Shown piece after piece: positions 9,163-18,139 of a DNA stretch of 64,000 nt. Below the pieces are notes generated by a model. The model was not told the origin of the DNA. It saw nothing but the letters and a program-made list of their open reading frames with translations, and did not search any database. Made by a program: the position numbers and the translations under genes. Location: assembly GCF_900182915.1 (NCBI RefSeq), contig NZ_FXUG01000002.1, forward strand, positions 248,001 through 312,000, given 5' to 3'. Positions within the stretch are counted from its first letter, which is position 1, and each line of letters starts with the position of its first letter. The DNA comes from Neorhodopirellula lusitana (GTDB lineage: Bacteria > Planctomycetota > Planctomycetia > Pirellulales > Pirellulaceae).

Positions 9163-9250
9163 GACGGAGGGCCGGTGAGGGTGGAATGACTCAAACACGA
9201 CCGGACTTTAGGCAAATTTCGCGTTTCGTCACAATATCGCTTCTGAGTTT

Positions 9251-9910
9251 CTAGAACTCAAAATTCTTGTGATCGCCGTGGGTCTTGCGATTGCTGTGCT
9301 TACGTCGTCCCACGATCAAGAATAACAGTGCTACCCCCCCGAGTTGAGCGAGTGCAAAACAGCCGGGCGGCGTTCGGCGAATGTAGGTCATCGTGTGGCG
9401 GAGCCAGTCGGGTTGGCTCTCTCGTTGAGCAATCATGCGCTGGGACAGCGAGATCGAGTCCACGTGAGTTTGCCAGGACGAAACATGTTGCCAGCCGTCC
9501 GCGGTCCGACGCCAACCGACAGGCGGCACGGCCTGGCGACGGATGCGAAGCGAAGTCTTCGGACGTGTCGGGCCGAACTCCGAAGCGGGCGGGTTCTCCG
9601 TTTTCGCCTGCGAGTGGTGGGAGGAATCGTCTTGCAAATCGGGGTTTGACGCCGGTTGCGATGACTTTGAAGTCCCAGCGACCTGTTGGGGCAGACCGGG
9701 GAACTCCGCCGCATTGATGCTGGCTTGAGGGTGGGGGGCGGACTGATTTTCAGCGACCGTCACGCGCTGCCATGCTGAGAAAACCTGCACCGATACCAGC
9801 AGAGCCCCAATCCAGAAGGTCGTCCGGAGTCGCCGCCGCATCCAGGCAGCAGGTTGCTCCCGTGCGTTGAAACGGAAACGTGATGACGTGGAGCAGTGAT
9901 GGATTTCCAT
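9251..9910 (-). CDS. Hypothetical protein with two membrane segments
   Basis: 219 residues, not recognised. There is an N-terminal hydrophobic segment (TFWIGALLVSVQVFSAW) after a basic stretch. A long polar, Pro/Ser-rich periplasmic-type region contains PVGWRRTADGWQHVSSW, and a second hydrophobic segment near the end (CFALAQLGGVALLFLIVG) is followed by a basic tail (RRKHSNRKTHGDHK). The start is an ATG at 9910. It lies 88 bases upstream of the OmpA-type gene on the same strand and may be co-transcribed. Confidence 0.6.
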   Translation of the reverse strand: MEIHHCSTSSRFRFNAREQPAAWMRRRLRTTFWIGALLVSVQVFSAWQRVTVAENQSAPHPQASINAAEFPGLPQQVAGTSKSSQPASNPDLQDDSSHHSQAKTENPPASEFGPTRPKTSLRIRRQAVPPVGWRRTADGWQHVSSWQTHVDSISLSQRMIAQRESQPDWLRHTMTYIRRTPPGCFALAQLGGVALLFLIVGRRKHSNRKTHGDHKNFEF

Positions 9911-10214
9911 AGCCTTCCATTAACGCAAGCCGCACGCCGAGGCTGCACGCATGAGGTGAGGCATTTCGGTAAGTTGTTCTTGGGAAGGAACTTACGGGAA
10001 ATGGTTCGCGTGGAAGGGAATCCGGGAAGATCGCCGTGTTGCGGGCGGATGGCAACGCCGGTTGAGCAAAAACCACGTATGTTGCGTTTCGGCAACCTGA
10101 ACGGATATTCGGTGCGATTGCTACGAATCCACTGTCTAGGTTGAGATTGAGATCACAAGACGCAACCCAGTGAAGAGTTTCAAGTCTTTGATTCGCAATG
10201 TGACCTAGGTTTCA
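9911..10214. other. Divergent intergenic region
   Basis: A gap of 304 bases between the minus-strand membrane protein and the plus-strand HDOD gene. It must contain both promoters. I see no convincing -35/-10 pair, repeat or RNA. Confidence 0.4.
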
Positions 10215-11180
10215 ATGCCACCCAGGTCGCTGTCCGTCCGCGTTACCAACTCAATGCACTCGAGTTCGAATCTTATGACTACCGTCGCTGAAAAAACTAG
10301 TTTGGAAGAAGTATTTCACATCGACGTTTTGCCGGCTTTACCGCACAGTGCGATTAGCCTTCTTCAACTCTCTCAACGAGAAGATGTTGGGCCGAACGAT
10401 TTCGCTAAACCGATCGAGGCGGATCCCGGTTTGATGGGGCAGGTCTTGCGGTTCGTGAACTCGTCGTACTTTGGATTCAGCCGCGAAATCATGAGCATTT
10501 CGCAAGCGATCACTTTGGTGGGCTCACGAGCGATCACCAACTTTGCACTTTGGAACGCTGTTTTCAGTGTGATTCCAAACCCCAAGTTTGGGCCATTCGA
10601 CTTGAAGTCGTTGTGGCAAGATTCACTTCGCCGAGCCATCTTTGCTCGCCGTATCGGTAAGGAGCTGAAGTTGGCCAACGCCGAAGATCTTTTTGCGGGT
10701 GCGTTGCTGCAAGACATGGCGATCCCATTGTTGCTGAAAGAGCTTCCCGAGAAGTATGAAAGCTTGGTGAAGCAACGGGCTGCCGATGGAAAACGTCTGA
10801 GCGGTTTAGAGCAGGAAATGTTCGGTTGGGACCACGCCGACGCCGCCGCGTTGTTGGCGTCTCGCTGGAATCTGCCGGAAGAATTTGTGTCGCTGATCGC
10901 TCAGCACACCCAGATGGAAGAACTGTTGGGCAAGGGTGACCTCGCTCGTGGAGCGGCATGTGTCGCCCTGGCGTCTCTGTTGCCGTCGTGTTGTGAAGAC
11001 ACTTGGAGCGAGCGAGACGACTTCTTGTCGGCCATGGATCAACTTGTGAAGCCAAGTCTTGAACTCCGTGACCTCATCATGGCGGAAGTCGATGAGCAGA
11101 CTTCTGAGTTTGCACCGTTGATGAAATTGCCTGTTCCAGCGAAGACGCTCGTTGACTTCTTCATCGAAGAAGCAGCTTAG
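10215..11180 (+). CDS. HDOD-domain signalling protein
   Basis: 321 residues. The HDOD domain spans about 32-240: LPALPHSAISLLQLSQREDVG, IEADPGLMGQVLRFVNSSYFG, ISQAITLVGSRAITNFAL and HADAAALLASRWNLPEEFVSLIAQH. HDOD proteins are HD-superfamily relatives that usually lack hydrolase metal ligands and act in signalling, for instance in c-di-GMP, cell-cycle or motility control. No output domain is attached. The ATG at 10215 has AGG eight bases upstream; ATG codons at 10254 and 10275 are alternatives and would remove only a variable leader. Confidence 0.85.
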   Translation: MPPRSLSVRVTNSMHSSSNLMTTVAEKTSLEEVFHIDVLPALPHSAISLLQLSQREDVGPNDFAKPIEADPGLMGQVLRFVNSSYFGFSREIMSISQAITLVGSRAITNFALWNAVFSVIPNPKFGPFDLKSLWQDSLRRAIFARRIGKELKLANAEDLFAGALLQDMAIPLLLKELPEKYESLVKQRAADGKRLSGLEQEMFGWDHADAAALLASRWNLPEEFVSLIAQHTQMEELLGKGDLARGAACVALASLLPSCCEDTWSERDDFLSAMDQLVKPSLELRDLIMAEVDEQTSEFAPLMKLPVPAKTLVDFFIEEAA

Positions 11181-11203
11181 CACGTCACCGGTAGGGTTTT
11201 TTA

Positions 11204-11232
11204 GATCTCTTTGACTATGCCTGTCAGAGATC
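11204..11232. terminator. Hairpin between convergent genes
   Basis: The arms GATCTCT (11204-11210) and AGAGATC (11226-11232) pair perfectly, with a further GAC/GTC inside. It lies between the HDOD gene and the convergent LptC-like gene. A T-run precedes it on the plus strand instead of following it, so termination is only a guess. Confidence 0.3.
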
Positions 11233-11255
11233 CAGTGGAACAGCTTGCGTGTCGG

Positions 11256-14200
11256 TTATCGGCTCTTGGTCGCCGACGCAGGCAACGCGCCCGTTTGAAA
11301 ACTTTCGACTTGGGACGAGATTAGCTGAAACGGTTTCAGCCGCAGCGTCATCGTCCGAATCGCAAGATTGGCGAGTGGTTTGCCTGTCGGATCGGTTTGT
11401 TGAAAACGAGCTGGGCGTCCAGGGATGCCTTCGATCGTGACTAGGTCTTTGGCGATCGCATATCCACAGCGATCAGCGGTCGCTTGGGACATGCCCCGTT
11501 CGGTACGACTGCGGAAGACAACGCCTCCCGAAGCTTCGACCTCCAGCGCGGGCGGGTTGCTCGGATTGGATCTTCCGGCAATCTTGAACTTCGGCGTTTG
11601 TAGCGTGACTGAAGGATCGATTGAAAGTCGCACGCGATCGCAATCCAGCGTCATCTCATCCATCGCCAGGTGATCCATCTCGGTCGCCTCGAAAGTCTGA
11701 TCGAAGTCCGGCAGGATGCGGCGTCCGATTCGAACACCCTTGGAGAACTCGAGCGACTTGGCCATCAAGTCGCCTCTCATGGCTTCTTGGAAAACGAGGT
11801 GGACGCCAGTGATAATGGTTTCGGACTGGCCGAGGCCGTTGGAACTTGGACGCGCATCTTCAATCATGCCTTCCAAGTAAACCGAGGCGGTGTTGCCTGA
11901 GTCGGGCGTTGAACTTGTTTCGTCGTCGGACTGAGCTTTCCCACGGATCCAACCTCGGTAAGAACCTGGCCCTGGAGCGACGATGTAGCCTGACATGGCC
12001 GCCTTGGCGCTGCCTGCTTGTGCCATTGGACGCATCGCGATGTTCGTATCAGGTTCGCCAGGCATCCAGTTCAAACTCGCCACGGTCATCTCGTGCCGTG
12101 ATTGGCGAATCCCGTCACCCGCAAATTGGTCGACTCGAACGACGACGGGGCGAGTCGTGGTCTGCAGCAGTGACACCTGCGCAAGTCGGGTTGCTTGAAA
12201 GGAGGCCGGAGTTCGAAAGCTGACTGGGTTTTCTAGGACGAATTGAAGTTCGTCGCCGTTCATCCGGATTTCGCTAGGTTGGCCGTTGTTCACGATGGCG
12301 GCTTGCAAATCGACACCGCCACTGAGCTTGGCAACTTGACCGTCGAACGTCATCGAGCCACCAAAGCGACAATGCGGACTTCGGCTCCATCGTGACGCGG
12401 ATGTACTGGATGCACTATTGAGCGATGGCAGGAATTCGCTGGGGATCAAGAACTCGCCAGCCGATGGAATCCACACGTAGTTGTCGTCTGGACGCACTTG
12501 GATTTCAGGACCAATGAAGTAGCCGTCGCCCAGGTCCAAACGCGCGGGGCGATCGGATTGGCTGCCCAGTTGTAAGACGTCGCTGCCGCCGCCATCACGA
12601 ATCCGTAGATGGTCACCCGTCAGCACCGCAATCAAAGGTTCCGATGGAGTGGTTGCGTTCAATGCCGACTTCTTCATTGTCAGCGGGTGGGTTACTTCCA
12701 CGTTCCCAACAACGCTCAGGTCCGTCGCGGTTAGTTCGCGATCACCGAAGGTAAGTTGGGCGGTTACTTGGTCGCCACGAATCGTGGCTGGCGCCGCTTG
12801 GGGGCTTTTTGGTCCGGGCGTGGTTGGGCTGGTGGACGCTGTGTTCTTGTCGGGCTGGCTGACCCAACGCCGAACCGAACCGGGGTCCGCTTGTTGAGTG
12901 TCCGCGGCGGTTGCAGGGTGAAGGTTCTTTTGTTCAAAGAACAGATTCATTTGTTGCGTGGCTGCGACCAGCGTGGGTGAACGAACCTGCACGTTTCCGA
13001 TCGCGGAGAAGCGATCCGGGAACCATTGGTGATCGACCGAGCCTCCGTTGAGAGACGGCTTAATGGGTTTGATCACCCCTTCGATTCGGTCGGTTACGAA
13101 AGAGCCACCATCGGATAGCAAGGCTTGGATTCCACCATCACACCAAACACCAAAATTGACATCGATCGCGTTGGGTGTGGCGACATCGAGTGGCGAGACT
13201 CGCAGGCTGTCGAGCCACTGGAATGACTTCAGCACCGAATCGGTTGCCGTGTATTGGACCAAGCCCGCGCCTTCCACTTCAACCGTGCCCAGTTGCCGTG
13301 GGTGTTTCGGGTCAAAGCGATAAACGATTCGTGACAGCGTGGCGCTGAGTTCGCCGTTACGGATTTGGACCGCTTGTTGATCGTTTGCTTGGGCTTGTCG
13401 ATTGGAGGCCGCGTTGCTGAATGGAGAGGCCACTCGAGTGACGCCGGGTTCGGCGATCAACCAACCTTCGACTGGATCCAGCAGTACCTTTCCGGCGTTC
13501 AGGTCGAATCCCTGTGAGGGCATCGACAAGCGAACGGGTGAGCCGACGGCTTCAATGCGGTCGATCCAGTCCAGTGCCGTCTCGCGAGTTCGATCGGAAT
13601 TCAGAGGGTCACGCAAAGTCAAACGCAGAGACTCGCACTCAAATCGTTCCAACTCGCCGTCCAACGCTGTAGGCGAGAGCGGTGTCGAGCGATTGCTGAA
13701 GGCTGAAGTCAAGCCAGTTGAGTTGCTTGATGCAGTGTTGGGAGAGGGCGAGTGCAGCAGTTGTACGTTTTGGTCGAGCAGCAGTTGATCGAGTGCGAAG
13801 TCGTATTCGATCCGGCCGTCACACTTCACTTGGACGATGCCGTTGCTGTCATCGGGACTCGCACCGGGCTTGTCCAGTGGCAGTGTCAGTTCGCGAAGAT
13901 AGATCAGTTCCATGCGATCGAGTGACCGCGAAATACTCGATTGGGAACCTCCTCCGCCCGCTGACGACGCAAGGTGCAGTGTCAGGTCGCGTCCGACCAT
14001 CAGGGCGCGACCGACCTGCATGTGGATCGCCTCGGTGGTCCAAATCTTGCGTCGATCGATCCCGACATTCGCGGTGCGGATATCGAGTGTTTCGTCCGCG
14101 TTCTTTGACGCGTTGACTTGATAGATGGACGTGTTGACGGCGTCGCTAGCTGCGTCAATATCGTTACCGTTGATGCGGCGGATGTGCACCGAGCCCATTA

Positions 14201-14639
14201 ACTGGCCACGCTGAATCGTGGGGGCGACGCCACTCATCACATCCAGGGCGGCGCTAAATTCGATCACCGCTCCTTCTTCCGCTTCGATCACAATCGGTTG
14301 ACTGTCGCCATCGGCGTCGAGTCCGCGTCCGATGACCATCGTGATCGGCCATAGTCGCCATTTCTTGCCGCCGTCACGATCGCCTTTGTTCTGTTCCCAG
14401 TTTTGGAACAACAGCATGCCATCTTGTGTCTTTAATCGAATCGAACGCCCGCGTTGCCAAGCGTCGGCCGGGTACAGGTCGACGAGTGATTCGTCGTTGT
14501 CAGTCAGTTCGCGTTCAGCGATTGGGGCGCGCTGCACCACGGGCGGCTTTAACCAACGGGCCACCGTCATTTGGTATCCGCCCATTGCGAGTGCTAAAAC
14601 GCTTAGGCCGAACAGATAGTCGCGAAACGGACCGACCAT
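11256..14639 (-). CDS. Giant LptC-like envelope protein (candidate LPS-export component)
   Basis: 1127 residues. One N-terminal membrane anchor (about 5-25, YLFGLSVLALAMGGYQ) is followed by a long extracytoplasmic region rich in beta-type stretches of the OstA/LptC kind (for example GRSIRLKTQDGMLLFQNW, VTHPLTMKKS, QVTAQLTFGDRELTATDLSVVGNVEV). The start is the ATG at 14639: GGAG lies four bases upstream and the kdsC stop overlaps it (TGATG). The order kdsD-kdsC-this gene copies kdsD-kdsC-lptC of proteobacteria. LptC proteins have about 190 residues, so this one is six times longer and may combine LptC and LptA bridge functions. The family assignment is inference from anchor, fold type and neighbours. 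Confidence 0.6.
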   Translation of the reverse strand: MVGPFRDYLFGLSVLALAMGGYQMTVARWLKPPVVQRAPIAERELTDNDESLVDLYPADAWQRGRSIRLKTQDGMLLFQNWEQNKGDRDGGKKWRLWPITMVIGRGLDADGDSQPIVIEAEEGAVIEFSAALDVMSGVAPTIQRGQLMGSVHIRRINGNDIDAASDAVNTSIYQVNASKNADETLDIRTANVGIDRRKIWTTEAIHMQVGRALMVGRDLTLHLASSAGGGGSQSSISRSLDRMELIYLRELTLPLDKPGASPDDSNGIVQVKCDGRIEYDFALDQLLLDQNVQLLHSPSPNTASSNSTGLTSAFSNRSTPLSPTALDGELERFECESLRLTLRDPLNSDRTRETALDWIDRIEAVGSPVRLSMPSQGFDLNAGKVLLDPVEGWLIAEPGVTRVASPFSNAASNRQAQANDQQAVQIRNGELSATLSRIVYRFDPKHPRQLGTVEVEGAGLVQYTATDSVLKSFQWLDSLRVSPLDVATPNAIDVNFGVWCDGGIQALLSDGGSFVTDRIEGVIKPIKPSLNGGSVDHQWFPDRFSAIGNVQVRSPTLVAATQQMNLFFEQKNLHPATAADTQQADPGSVRRWVSQPDKNTASTSPTTPGPKSPQAAPATIRGDQVTAQLTFGDRELTATDLSVVGNVEVTHPLTMKKSALNATTPSEPLIAVLTGDHLRIRDGGGSDVLQLGSQSDRPARLDLGDGYFIGPEIQVRPDDNYVWIPSAGEFLIPSEFLPSLNSASSTSASRWSRSPHCRFGGSMTFDGQVAKLSGGVDLQAAIVNNGQPSEIRMNGDELQFVLENPVSFRTPASFQATRLAQVSLLQTTTRPVVVRVDQFAGDGIRQSRHEMTVASLNWMPGEPDTNIAMRPMAQAGSAKAAMSGYIVAPGPGSYRGWIRGKAQSDDETSSTPDSGNTASVYLEGMIEDARPSSNGLGQSETIITGVHLVFQEAMRGDLMAKSLEFSKGVRIGRRILPDFDQTFEATEMDHLAMDEMTLDCDRVRLSIDPSVTLQTPKFKIAGRSNPSNPPALEVEASGGVVFRSRTERGMSQATADRCGYAIAKDLVTIEGIPGRPARFQQTDPTGKPLANLAIRTMTLRLKPFQLISSQVESFQTGALPASATKSR

Positions 14640-15205
14640 CAATCTCCTTCCGGCATGATGTGTTGGTTCCATTGACCGGTGGCGCGAAGCAGTCGTTCAA
14701 CGACCTCACGCAACACGCCCTCGCCACCGGCGCTGCGCGTGATCCAGTGTGCCATTTCACGAGCGTCGGTCGCGCCGTCATCCGGAGCGACGGCCAATCC
14801 AACTTTTCGCATGACCGGCAAATCGGGCAGGTCGTCGCCGATGTAGCAGACTTGGTCCGGCGTCACACCGAAGGACTTCATCATGGTTTGGGCGGTGGTC
14901 CACTTGTCACCGGACGCCTGAGCAATGTTGGTGATGCCCAGTTCTTTCGCACGATGGGCGACGACTTGGCTTTCGCGTGCGGTGATGATTCCAAAGTCGA
15001 ACCCGCTGCGCATCCATAGCTTGATCCCAAGTCCGTCACGAACGTGGAATGACTTCAGTTCATGGCGTACGCCTTCACTGTCGGCGGCGTAGACAATTCT
15101 TCCATCCGAAAGAACTCCGTCGACGTCCGATAGAATGCACCGAATCTGGCCAGCAATCTCAGCATCGGAACGCAGGCGAGCCGATGCGGGCAAGGAAGAA
15201 GTCAC
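14639..15205 (-). CDS. kdsC: 3-deoxy-D-manno-octulosonate 8-phosphate phosphatase
   Basis: 188 residues, the size of the KdsC class of small HAD phosphatases. Motif I is DVDGVLSDG near 28-36 (nucleophile Asp and acid/base Asp). Motif II is IITARES, motif III the Lys in SGDKW and motif IV GDDLPDLPVM. KdsC removes phosphate from KDO-8-phosphate to give KDO, the inner-core sugar of LPS. The gene is translationally coupled on both sides: its start overlaps the kdsD stop by four bases and its stop overlaps the start of the LptC-like gene by one base. Confidence 0.92.
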   Translation of the reverse strand: MTSSLPASARLRSDAEIAGQIRCILSDVDGVLSDGRIVYAADSEGVRHELKSFHVRDGLGIKLWMRSGFDFGIITARESQVVAHRAKELGITNIAQASGDKWTTAQTMMKSFGVTPDQVCYIGDDLPDLPVMRKVGLAVAPDDGATDAREMAHWITRSAGGEGVLREVVERLLRATGQWNQHIMPEGD

Positions 15206-16392
15206 GAAGGGTCTTTCGTTGAGGTCGATTCGACCGAGAACGGGATGATGGCGGGCGCCGACGATGCGGTTGCCGAACGTCGCTTGGGTTCAGGTTGGAT
15301 GTCGCCAGCAGCGATCAAGTCAGTGATGTCGATCATTCCCAGCGGACGATTCTGGTCGTCGACGACCGGCAGTTCGCTGAGGTGTCGTTCTGAAAGAATC
15401 GCGACGGCTTCACCCAGAAGCTGACCGCTTTGCACGACGACCGGCCCACGAGTCATGACATCGGCAATATTGCGATCAAGATCCATTTCTTGACGTTGTT
15501 GCAGCAACTTAACCAGGTCGCTATCGGTGAAGATGCCTGTCAGACACTGATCGGGATCGACCAACATGACGGCGCCGGAGCGACGGTGGGACGATTCGCC
15601 GCGGATCGCTTCCCGAATCGAAAGCGAATCTGCCGCGACCCGGCATTGTTCGATCGGACGCATGATGTCGTCCACGTTGGCAAGTTTGCGTCCCAGCGCG
15701 CCGCCGGGATGGAACTTGGCGAAGTCATTCGCAGCAAACCCGTTCAACTTCGAAGCAAGCATCGCAATTGCGTCGCCCAAAGCGAGCATGACGGTGGTGC
15801 TGGAGGTTGGGGCGAGGCCGTTGGGGCAGGCTTCGGGGTGGTTGCCCATTGGGACGACCAAGTCGGCCATTTCGGCGAGCGGGTTGTTTTCAGTTGCCGT
15901 GATGGCGATCAGTTCGCTGGCTTGATTCTTGAGGTACTGGCAAACCCGGACCACTTCTTCGCTGCGGCCAGAGTTCGAAAACGCGATGACGACGTCGTTG
16001 GATTGCACGCGTCCCAAATCGCCGTGAATCGCCTCGCTAGGATGCAGGAAATGCGCCGGCGATCCGGTGCTGGCCAGCGTGGCGACAATCTTTTGCGCGA
16101 TCCAGCCAGCTTTGCCAACACCCGTTAGGACAATGCTGCCCTGGCAGGCGGCAATCCGTTGGGCTGCGTCGACGGCCGCGCCAGATGCCTTCTCGGAAGC
16201 CAAACGAATGGCGTCAGCTTCCGCCAGCATCGTGTCTCGGATGGTCCGAATCCGCTCGATTTGCGGTAGCGATTCCAGGCTGCTCGGCGACGGGCCATGT
16301 GGATGCCGAGCATCTTGGTGCCGGGCGGTTTGAGGCCGAGCACCGGTGAGGTGCCGAGAGCTTTGGGGTTGAGGCGACACGATGGCATCCAT
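15202..16392 (-). CDS. kdsD: D-arabinose-5-phosphate isomerase (KdsD/KpsF family)
   Basis: 396 residues. A SIS domain (about 60-210) has GSIVLTGVGKAGWIAQK, HPSEAIHGDLG (the His of this motif is a family hallmark) and AFSNSGRSEEVV. Two CBS domains follow (about 230-370; IMRPIEQCRVA, GIFTDSDLVKLL and LSELPVVDDQNRPLGMIDITDL). The enzyme converts ribulose-5-phosphate to arabinose-5-phosphate, the first committed step to KDO. The N-terminal 45 residues are variable and Pro/His/Arg-rich, so the true start may be later. It is the first gene of the three-gene LPS block. Confidence 0.92.
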   Translation of the reverse strand: MDAIVSPQPQSSRHLTGARPQTARHQDARHPHGPSPSSLESLPQIERIRTIRDTMLAEADAIRLASEKASGAAVDAAQRIAACQGSIVLTGVGKAGWIAQKIVATLASTGSPAHFLHPSEAIHGDLGRVQSNDVVIAFSNSGRSEEVVRVCQYLKNQASELIAITATENNPLAEMADLVVPMGNHPEACPNGLAPTSSTTVMLALGDAIAMLASKLNGFAANDFAKFHPGGALGRKLANVDDIMRPIEQCRVAADSLSIREAIRGESSHRRSGAVMLVDPDQCLTGIFTDSDLVKLLQQRQEMDLDRNIADVMTRGPVVVQSGQLLGEAVAILSERHLSELPVVDDQNRPLGMIDITDLIAAGDIQPEPKRRSATASSAPAIIPFSVESTSTKDPS

Positions 16393-16467
16393 GCTGAGCG
16401 TGCGTGAAACGGAATTGAACCGTTTCGCAGGCTACCGAATCGATCGTGTCAGTCGCAAGGTGAGACT

Positions 16468-17226
16468 CTACCTACCTTCGCGAAGTCGATAACCCAGGAA
16501 ATTATCCAGATCGGGCTCGGCTTCGATGGCTTTGACGGTCTTTTCGACGTCGTATTCCACTCGGCGGAATTCCGCAAAGTCAGCTTCCGCAATGACATAG
16601 CAACTGCGGGGATCCCCGTCGCGAGGCTGACCGACGCTGCCCACGTTGATCATCATTTTGGAATTGGTGTCACGCAATGAGTACCCGGTTCCTGTTTCCG
16701 CGGGCCGCACGAACCGATGATCGGACGTGAAAATGCCGGGGACGTGGGTGTGTCCCTGGAAACAGAGATGGGGGACCAGCGAAAAGAGCTTTTCCATCTT
16801 CTTGACGTTCTGGGTGTCCTCCGGGAACACGTACTCGTTCGTTGGCCCACGCGGCGACCCGTGAACGAACAGCCAGTCATTCTCGCGTACTGTGCGAGGC
16901 AGCTGGCACAAGTAGTCGATGCGGCGTCGGCTCGCTTCAGGATCGTCACCGATCCGTTCCAGCTGGGTGCGGGTCCAAAAAATGGCCTGTTCGGCGGCAA
17001 CGTTGAATCCTTCGGGGTCAAACAGCGAGCTGCTGTCGTGGTTCCCAAGAACACAAAACGCGAACTCCATTACCTGGTCCAGGCACGCGCACGGTTCGGG
17101 TCCATAGCCAACCACATCGCCTAAGCAAACGATGCGATCGACCTTTTGTGTTTCGATGTCCTCGAGGACTGCCGTCAACGCGGCAAGATTCCCGTGGATG
17201 TCACTCAAGATGGCCGTGCGTTTCAA
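16468..17226 (-). CDS. Calcineurin-like metallophosphoesterase, copy 1
   Basis: 252 residues. All metallophosphoesterase motifs are present: LSDIHGN (8-14), CLGDVVGYGPEP, GNHDS, the His in VHGSPRG, and GHTHVPG. Such small proteins (YfcE/MJ0936-like) hydrolyse phosphodiester or phosphomonoester substrates; which one cannot be told. The start is TTG at 17226, matching the position of the GTG start in the paralogue. The neighbour at 17250-18008 is a clear paralogue in tandem, 23 bases upstream, so both are probably on one transcript. Confidence 0.85.
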   Translation of the reverse strand: MKRTAILSDIHGNLAALTAVLEDIETQKVDRIVCLGDVVGYGPEPCACLDQVMEFAFCVLGNHDSSSLFDPEGFNVAAEQAIFWTRTQLERIGDDPEASRRRIDYLCQLPRTVRENDWLFVHGSPRGPTNEYVFPEDTQNVKKMEKLFSLVPHLCFQGHTHVPGIFTSDHRFVRPAETGTGYSLRDTNSKMMINVGSVGQPRDGDPRSCYVIAEADFAEFRRVEYDVEKTVKAIEAEPDLDNFLGYRLREGR

Positions 17227-17249
17227 AGAGCCAATGTCCAGATAGGGGG

Positions 17250-18008
17250 TTAGTGTCCGCGTTTGAGCCGATCGCCTAGAGCGTTGTCGAGATCGGGCTG
17301 GTTGTAAATCTTAGATGCTGTCGCTTCAAAATCGTAGCTGACCCGACGGTAGGTGACCGTCATTGCGTCCGTATCGAGGATCACATAACACGACTGGTTG
17401 TTTTCGTCGCGAGGCTGGCCCACGCTGCCGACGTTAATCAGCAGTTTCGTCGTTCCCAGCGCGTAAGTGTGATTGCACTCGTCCGGATCAATGAACTCAC
17501 ATGAGGTCGTGAACACACCCGGCAGGTGGGTGTGACCCATGAAGCAGTACTGCTCGATCTTACCGAATAGGATTTCCATTTTGCGAGTATCGTAGACGTA
17601 CTCGGGAAAAACGTATTCGTTGGTTGGATCTCGCGGTGAACCGTGGACAAATTTGAAAGTGTCTTCGTTCAAAAAGCGAGGCAGTTCGCCCAAGAAATCC
17701 CAGCGAGCATTGACCTGAGCCTGACTGCCGTTGTTGCCGTCGAGTTGGTCGCGGGTCCAATAAATGGCCCGTAGTGCCATTGGGTTAAAGCCATCGGGAT
17801 CGAACAACGCCGCTTGATCGTGGTTGCCCAAGATCGTGTGCTTGCAGCGTTTCATCACCAAATCAAGGCATTCACAGGGGTTGGGCCCATAGCCGATGAT
17901 GTCGCCTAAGCAGTAAATTTCATCGACACCGATGGCATCAATGTCTGCCATCACCGCTTGCAGGGCTTCTAGATTCCCGTGGATGTCGCTGATCAACGCT
18001 CGCTTCAC
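17250..18008 (-). CDS. Calcineurin-like metallophosphoesterase, copy 2
   Basis: 252 residues from the GTG at 18008, which has GAGG six bases upstream; the TTG at 18020 would put that GAGG inside the gene. The motifs are ISDIHGN, CLGDIIGYGPNP, GNHDQ, VHGSPRD and GHTHLPG, aligned one to one with the downstream copy, and the two are the same length. The pair therefore arose by tandem duplication. Both have the phrase VGQPRD, where the catalytic domain packs near the C-terminus. It is divergent from tsaB. Confidence 0.85.
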   Translation of the reverse strand: MKRALISDIHGNLEALQAVMADIDAIGVDEIYCLGDIIGYGPNPCECLDLVMKRCKHTILGNHDQAALFDPDGFNPMALRAIYWTRDQLDGNNGSQAQVNARWDFLGELPRFLNEDTFKFVHGSPRDPTNEYVFPEYVYDTRKMEILFGKIEQYCFMGHTHLPGVFTTSCEFIDPDECNHTYALGTTKLLINVGSVGQPRDENNQSCYVILDTDAMTVTYRRVSYDFEATASKIYNQPDLDNALGDRLKRGH

Positions 18009-18139
18009 GGAATTCCTCAATAGTCAAAACAACGACGGTGGCACAAAACCAAAGGGGGATTGTAGCCGTTATGAATTTTGTACGACAACCTATGGACAAC
18101 ATATTCTTGAATATCCAGTCTACTTCGCATGAGGCCAAG

